A DNA stretch of 64,000 bases, from contig NZ_CP107546.1 in assembly GCF_025836995.1 (NCBI RefSeq), positions 186,001-250,000 of the forward strand. Reading direction: 5' to 3'. Made by a program: the position numbers and the translations under genes. The notes beneath the pieces are model-generated. The model was not told where the DNA came from. It was given only the letters and a program-made list of their open reading frames with translations, and searched no databases. This DNA is from Microbacterium sp. M28 (GTDB lineage: Bacteria; Actinomycetota; Actinomycetes; Actinomycetales; Microbacteriaceae). This document shows, piece after piece, positions 60,444-64,000 of this stretch. How positions within the stretch are numbered: position 1 is the stretch's first letter; every line of letters begins with the position of its first letter.

Positions 60444-62506
60444 CGAGCGCCATCGTCTGTGCAGGTGCTGTGGCCGAAGTGCAGCGGTCGGCGCGCCTGC
60501 CTGAGGTGACGAGACCGGGCTGGTGGAACGAGGCGTTCGGGGTATTCCAGACGAACCTCCGCGAGATCGATGCGACGCTCGACGTGGAGGCGGTGCTCGA
60601 CGACATCGAGTCGCACGGCGCCACGGCCTGGTTGCTCAACGTGGGCGGCATCCTCGCCCACTATCCGAGCGACCTGGACTTCCACACTCGCAACCCGCAC
60701 CTCGCCGACCGCCCCGGCGGTGATCTCGTCCGCGACGCCATCGATGCCGCGCGCCGTCGTGGTATCCGTCTGCTCGCCCGGATGGACTTCTCGAAGGTGA
60801 CGCCCGAAGTCATCCGATCGCATCCGGAGTGGGCGTACCGTGCCGCAGACGGAGGGCTGCAGGTGTACGAAGGCCTCGTGAGCGTGTGTCCGAACGGCGG
60901 GTATTACCAGAGCGCGATGTTCGAGATCGTTGACGAGGTGATCCGTCGTTATCAGGTGGATGGATTCTTCTTCAACTGGTTCGGGTTCAACGAGGTCGAC
61001 TATGGCGGCACCCGGCACGGCCCCTGTCATTGCGCATCATGTCGCGCCGCTTTCCTCGACGCCACGGGCCACGCGCTTCCCGTCGACGAAGCCGATCCGA
61101 TCCACCGGGTGTGGAAGCTGTTCGCGCAGCGGACGATCGATGCCTTGACCGCGAGGATCAGCGCGCACATCGCGGAGCGATGCCCGGACTCCGCGCTCAT
61201 CCTCGGACGCTCCGCTGACGTGCTGTTCCACGAAGCCAACAATGCGATCGGCCGGCCGTTCTGGCCGCATGCGACAAGTGAACAGGTCAGTGCATCGAGA
61301 GTGGCGCAACCGGACAAGCCGGCGCTCGTGAACGCGGTGGCGTTCTTCGACATGCCCTATCGGATGGCGGACGAGCAGCCAGAGATGATCAGGCAGTATC
61401 TGGTCCAGGCGGTTGCGCGCGGTGCGAATCCATCGACCTACATCATGGGCTCGACCCGCGGAATCCGATATGACGGGCTTGCCGCGGCCGCCGAGGTGAC
61501 CCGATTGGTCACCTCGAACGCCCGGGTGTACTCGGGGCTCAGAGCATGCTCGCCGGTCGCGCTCGTCCGGCCGGATGGACTGCGCGCGGACGGTCCGGGT
61601 CATGCGCAGGCACGTGCGGAGTTCATGGGCTGGTTCGTGGCGATGCAGGAGACGCACCTGCCTTTCGACGTGCTGCCGGCTGAGGCCATCGCTCGGGAGC
61701 CACTCGACCGATTCTCGGTCGTCGTGCTCCCCGACATCGTGACGCTGACAACGGAGCAGGACGCGGCGATCGAAGGCTACATCGAAGCAGGCGGACATGT
61801 GGTGGCATCCGGGGGCAGCGGGTTGGTGGGTCCTTCCGGGGTCGCGAACTGGTCGGCGGCTCAGCGCGTCATCGGAACCGAGGCCGATGATTCCGTCATG
61901 CTCTCCTCCTACATCCAGCTGGATGACGCGACGCACGTCGAAGGTTCGGCACTCATCCCGAGGCATGGCCGCCTGTACGGCGTGCAATGGCGCGGTGACG
62001 CGCGGCAGACACTGCCCGTCGTCGAGCGGGCGCCCTTCGGTCCTCCGGAGAAGGCGTACGGACACGTGGTGAGCACCGCCGCAGCGGCAGCCACCCGTGT
62101 GGCGGGAGCAGGCAGCGTCACGCAGCTGGCGTGGGCGGTGGGCGCGAACTACGGCCTCTTCGGATTGACTCGCATCCGAGAAGTTGCGGTGTCGCGAGTG
62201 CGAGAGCTTCTGGGGAAGGCGCCGATCGAGGTGGATGCCCCGGATCAGATCGAGGTCGTCTTGGGGCGGTCATCCGCAGGGCTTGTGATCCACCTCATCA
62301 ATCACACCGGGTGGCGCAGGAACGGTTGCGGACCTGCGGTTCCGATCCGTGGGGTGCGGCTGCGAGTGCCTGGAGCGGGGGCGAGAGCCGTCGCTGAGTC
62401 CATCGTCATCCCCGGCGCGTTGACGAGCGCGAATGAGGGCGCCGACCTCGTACTGTCCATCGCCGAGGTGCGCGACTTCGAGGCGATCGTCGTGAGCGGG
62501 ATCTAG
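60440..62506 (+). CDS. Large glycoside-hydrolase-like protein (GHL6 type)
   Basis: A 688-residue cytoplasmic protein. Residues 20-340 form a TIM-barrel-like domain: WWNEAFGVFQTNLREID, GIRLLARMDFSKV, DGFFFNWFGFNEVD and a small cysteine group (HCASCRAAF). Residues about 390-500 look like a Rossmann/GATase-like domain as in GH42 enzymes. I recognise the putative glycoside hydrolase family GHL6. No signal peptide is present, so it acts on imported sugars. The GTG overlaps the previous gene (GTGA). The catalytic acids are not certain. Confidence 0.8.
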   Translation: MTSAIVCAGAVAEVQRSARLPEVTRPGWWNEAFGVFQTNLREIDATLDVEAVLDDIESHGATAWLLNVGGILAHYPSDLDFHTRNPHLADRPGGDLVRDAIDAARRRGIRLLARMDFSKVTPEVIRSHPEWAYRAADGGLQVYEGLVSVCPNGGYYQSAMFEIVDEVIRRYQVDGFFFNWFGFNEVDYGGTRHGPCHCASCRAAFLDATGHALPVDEADPIHRVWKLFAQRTIDALTARISAHIAERCPDSALILGRSADVLFHEANNAIGRPFWPHATSEQVSASRVAQPDKPALVNAVAFFDMPYRMADEQPEMIRQYLVQAVARGANPSTYIMGSTRGIRYDGLAAAAEVTRLVTSNARVYSGLRACSPVALVRPDGLRADGPGHAQARAEFMGWFVAMQETHLPFDVLPAEAIAREPLDRFSVVVLPDIVTLTTEQDAAIEGYIEAGGHVVASGGSGLVGPSGVANWSAAQRVIGTEADDSVMLSSYIQLDDATHVEGSALIPRHGRLYGVQWRGDARQTLPVVERAPFGPPEKAYGHVVSTAAAAATRVAGAGSVTQLAWAVGANYGLFGLTRIREVAVSRVRELLGKAPIEVDAPDQIEVVLGRSSAGLVIHLINHTGWRRNGCGPAVPIRGVRLRVPGAGARAVAESIVIPGALTSANEGADLVLSIAEVRDFEAIVVSGI

Positions 62507-63156
62507 TCCGTCCGGCCGCGGCGGAAGTCTTCCTGTGCTCTCGACAGATGCTGAGACAGTGCCTGTGCTGCGGCTTCGCCGTCACCGTCCCGGATCGCCG
62601 CGAGGATCTTCTCGTGTTCGCCGTGACTGCGGTGGGCTCCGTTCGGGTTGCGTCGCTGCACTTGCACCATGGCGATGTGGGCGCGACCCATGAGCATGCC
62701 GTGCAGGTCTGCGAGGTTCCGCAGACCCGCCGCTGCGACGAGCGCGGTGTGGAAAGCGACGTCAGCGGTTGCGACCGCATCGCGGTCGCCTCTCTCCGCG
62801 GCGCTGATCAGCTCCGCTTCCGCCTTCTCCGCGGCGCTCGGCAGAGTGCCTGAGGCGGCCGAAAGACGCACGGCAGCACCCTCGATGATCTGTCTTGTTT
62901 CGTACAGGTCGATGACATCCCTCTCGGTGAGCAGAGGGATCTGTGCGGAGCGATGCGGGAGACGTTCGAGGAACCCAGCCGAGACGAGCCGTTCCACGGC
63001 GGCCTTCGCGGTGGAACGGGCCACACCGAAGTCCTCGGAGACGCGAACCTCGGTGAGCGACGATCCGGGTTCGTACTCGGAGTTGATGATGGCGAGACGC
63101 AATGACTCCGCGACGGCGTCCACGAGGGAGACGGTGCGGACCGACAGAGCTGGCAT
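62503..63156 (-). CDS. GntR/FadR family transcriptional regulator
   Basis: A 217-residue FCD-type regulator. The winged helix is SLRLAIINSEYEPGSSLTEVRVSEDFGVARSTAKAAVERLVSAGFL (about 18-63). The C-terminal FCD domain has DLYETRQIIEGAAVRLSA, DVAFHTALVAAAG and GEHEKILAAIRDGD (metal-binding Asp/His). GGAGG lies four bases before the ATG at 63156; the frame continues upstream to 63186 without a ribosome-binding site. It diverges from the aldo/keto reductase gene and probably controls both sugar-acid operons. Confidence 0.93.
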   Translation of the reverse strand: MPALSVRTVSLVDAVAESLRLAIINSEYEPGSSLTEVRVSEDFGVARSTAKAAVERLVSAGFLERLPHRSAQIPLLTERDVIDLYETRQIIEGAAVRLSAASGTLPSAAEKAEAELISAAERGDRDAVATADVAFHTALVAAAGLRNLADLHGMLMGRAHIAMVQVQRRNPNGAHRSHGEHEKILAAIRDGDGEAAAQALSQHLSRAQEDFRRGRTD

Positions 63157-63197
63157 GGAGCCTCCGTGAGGTATTTCGTCAATCATCGCATTGAAGA

Positions 63198-63233
63198 TTG
63201 TCCTACGAGTTTACATGTCGTATGGTGTTACAC
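63198..63233. promoter_or_regulatory. Two FadR/GntR-type operator sites
   Basis: TTGTCCTACGA (63198-63208) and TGGTGTTACAC (63223-63233) both fit the GT-N3-AC core of FadR-subfamily operators. They lie 25 bp apart, which places them on the same face in tandem, between the divergent GntR and reductase genes. Confidence 0.6.
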
Positions 63234-63325
63234 AGTGGCCAACTCGACAGGGGGTTCATCCCGCCGATCACACGCCACTCGACGTCAACCGTCGCATTGT
63301 CGCGACACGGAAAGGACTGCACCAA

Positions 63326-64000
63326 ATGCACATCCATACACCCGAAGGGATGAGTGCGGTCCGAGTGGAACGGCGCATCGGCGACGTCAGCATCGGTGCG
63401 ATCGGGCTCGGGACGCAGAACCTCTCGGTGCCCGGGCGCCCGGAAAGGGCGACGGCCATCGCGACGGTGCACGCGGCGCTGGACTCCGGGGTCACCTTCT
63501 TCGATTCGTCGGATGCGTACACGACCGAGCAGGATGGGCAGGGGCATAACGAACTGCTTGTCGCAGAGGCGCTCAAGCGCTACGACGGCGACACGTCGAA
63601 GGTGATCCTCTCGACCAAAGGCGGCCTCATCTACCGAGACGGTGCGATGTGGATCAGGAACGGGGCGCCCGCCTACCTCAAGGAAGCGGCGAAGGCATCG
63701 CTCAAGCGGATCGGCGGAGATGCGCTGGATCTCTATCACTTCCACAAGAAGGATCCGAACCACGACTTCGGGGACTCCATCACAGCGCTGCGGGATCTCC
63801 TCGACGAGGGGATCATCAAGCGCGCAGGCGTCTCGAATGTCGACCTCGACGAGATCCTTCTCGCGCAGGAGATCCTCGACGGGCGCCTGAGCTCGATCGA
63901 GAATCACTTCTCGATCGGTCATCGGGGGCAGCAGGCGGAGATGGAGTATGCCGCTGCGAACGGCATCGCCTATCTGCTCTGGGGGCCGCTCGGAGGTCTG
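63326..64000 (+). CDS. Aldo/keto reductase (runs off the right edge)
   Basis: The first 225 residues of an NADPH-dependent aldo/keto reductase. IGLGTQNLS, ATVHAALDSGVTFFDSSDAYTTE (with the catalytic Asp and Tyr), VILSTKGG (catalytic Lys) and LDLYHFHKKDP (catalytic His) are in the right order. GIIKRAGVSNVDLDEI continues the barrel. The ATG at 63326 follows GAAAGGA. The C-terminus lies outside the window. It is probably part of the sugar locus, controlled by the divergent GntR protein. Confidence 0.92.
   Translation, partial: MHIHTPEGMSAVRVERRIGDVSIGAIGLGTQNLSVPGRPERATAIATVHAALDSGVTFFDSSDAYTTEQDGQGHNELLVAEALKRYDGDTSKVILSTKGGLIYRDGAMWIRNGAPAYLKEAAKASLKRIGGDALDLYHFHKKDPNHDFGDSITALRDLLDEGIIKRAGVSNVDLDEILLAQEILDGRLSSIENHFSIGHRGQQAEMEYAAANGIAYLLWGPLGGL

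Overview
The window is a stretch of chromosome from a high-GC actinobacterium. The nearest fit is the family Microbacteriaceae, probably Microbacterium or a close relative. The evidence is a very high GC content with GC-rich third codon positions, actinobacterial families (a solitary pyrE, a DUF6297-type protein, an ECF41 sigma factor, sugar ABC importers without their own ATPase, HxlR and ROK proteins), many GTG starts, and constant recurrence of the heptamer GGATGCC/GGCATCC. I saw no rRNA, tRNA, CRISPR array, transposase, phage gene or replication origin. The window opens inside a 3-hydroxyacyl-CoA dehydrogenase gene and closes inside an aldo/keto reductase gene.

Layout. 1-3.6 kb: a beta-oxidation or phenylacetate-type operon (dehydrogenase, enoyl-CoA hydratase, thiolase) diverging from a TetR regulator, then a nitroreductase. 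3.7-11.1 kb: two ABC export systems and a benzoate symporter; the second ABC pair is fused by overlapping stops and starts to a histidine kinase and response regulator. 11.2-18.1 kb: a glyoxalase/HxlR/DHFR-like cassette, a HAD phosphatase, xthA, an isolated AAA ATPase behind an AT-rich palindrome, a PEBP protein, pyrE and a ROK sugar kinase. 18.2-27.5 kb: a carbohydrate catabolic locus with three Gfo/Idh/MocA dehydrogenases, two ThuA-like proteins, a LacI regulator and a sugar ABC importer; a 67-bp hairpin repeat bounds it on both sides. 27.6-40 kb: anmK, a 52-residue membrane protein, a YdeI-like protein, a NagD-like phosphatase, a secreted glycoside hydrolase, a DtxR-type regulator diverging from a SPOUT methyltransferase, a second two-component system, a MATE transporter and a DUF1992 protein. 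39.7-43.2 kb: an agmatine-deiminase-like enzyme and an amidase, diverging from a TetR regulator across a perfect palindrome. 43.2-57.6 kb: M13 peptidase, a degenerate beta-lactamase-fold protein, a TspO-like protein, a MetE-like protein, two MFS/POT transporters, an ECF41 sigma factor with a FAD oxidoreductase, glycyl-tRNA synthetase, a serine hydrolase and a DNA-repair glycosylase. 57.6-64 kb: a second sugar or sugar-acid locus (two NAD dehydrogenases, an epimerase, a large glycoside-hydrolase-like protein, a GntR regulator, an aldo/keto reductase).

The strongest pattern that crosses gene boundaries is transcriptional. About eighteen genes have a TANNNT-like -10 hexamer (often TAGGCT or TAGCGT) exactly 6 or 7 bases before the start codon, usually with no Shine-Dalgarno sequence, as expected for leaderless mRNAs. 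At 33.13 kb two such promoters run face to face with overlapping -10 boxes. Other regulatory signals are a GTTG-N7-CAAC operator pair in the LacI locus, an ECF41-type promoter before the FAD oxidoreductase, FadR-type sites before the last gene, and a 24-bp TetR palindrome.

All calls come from reading the sequence. Family names are recognised from motifs, not from a database search.
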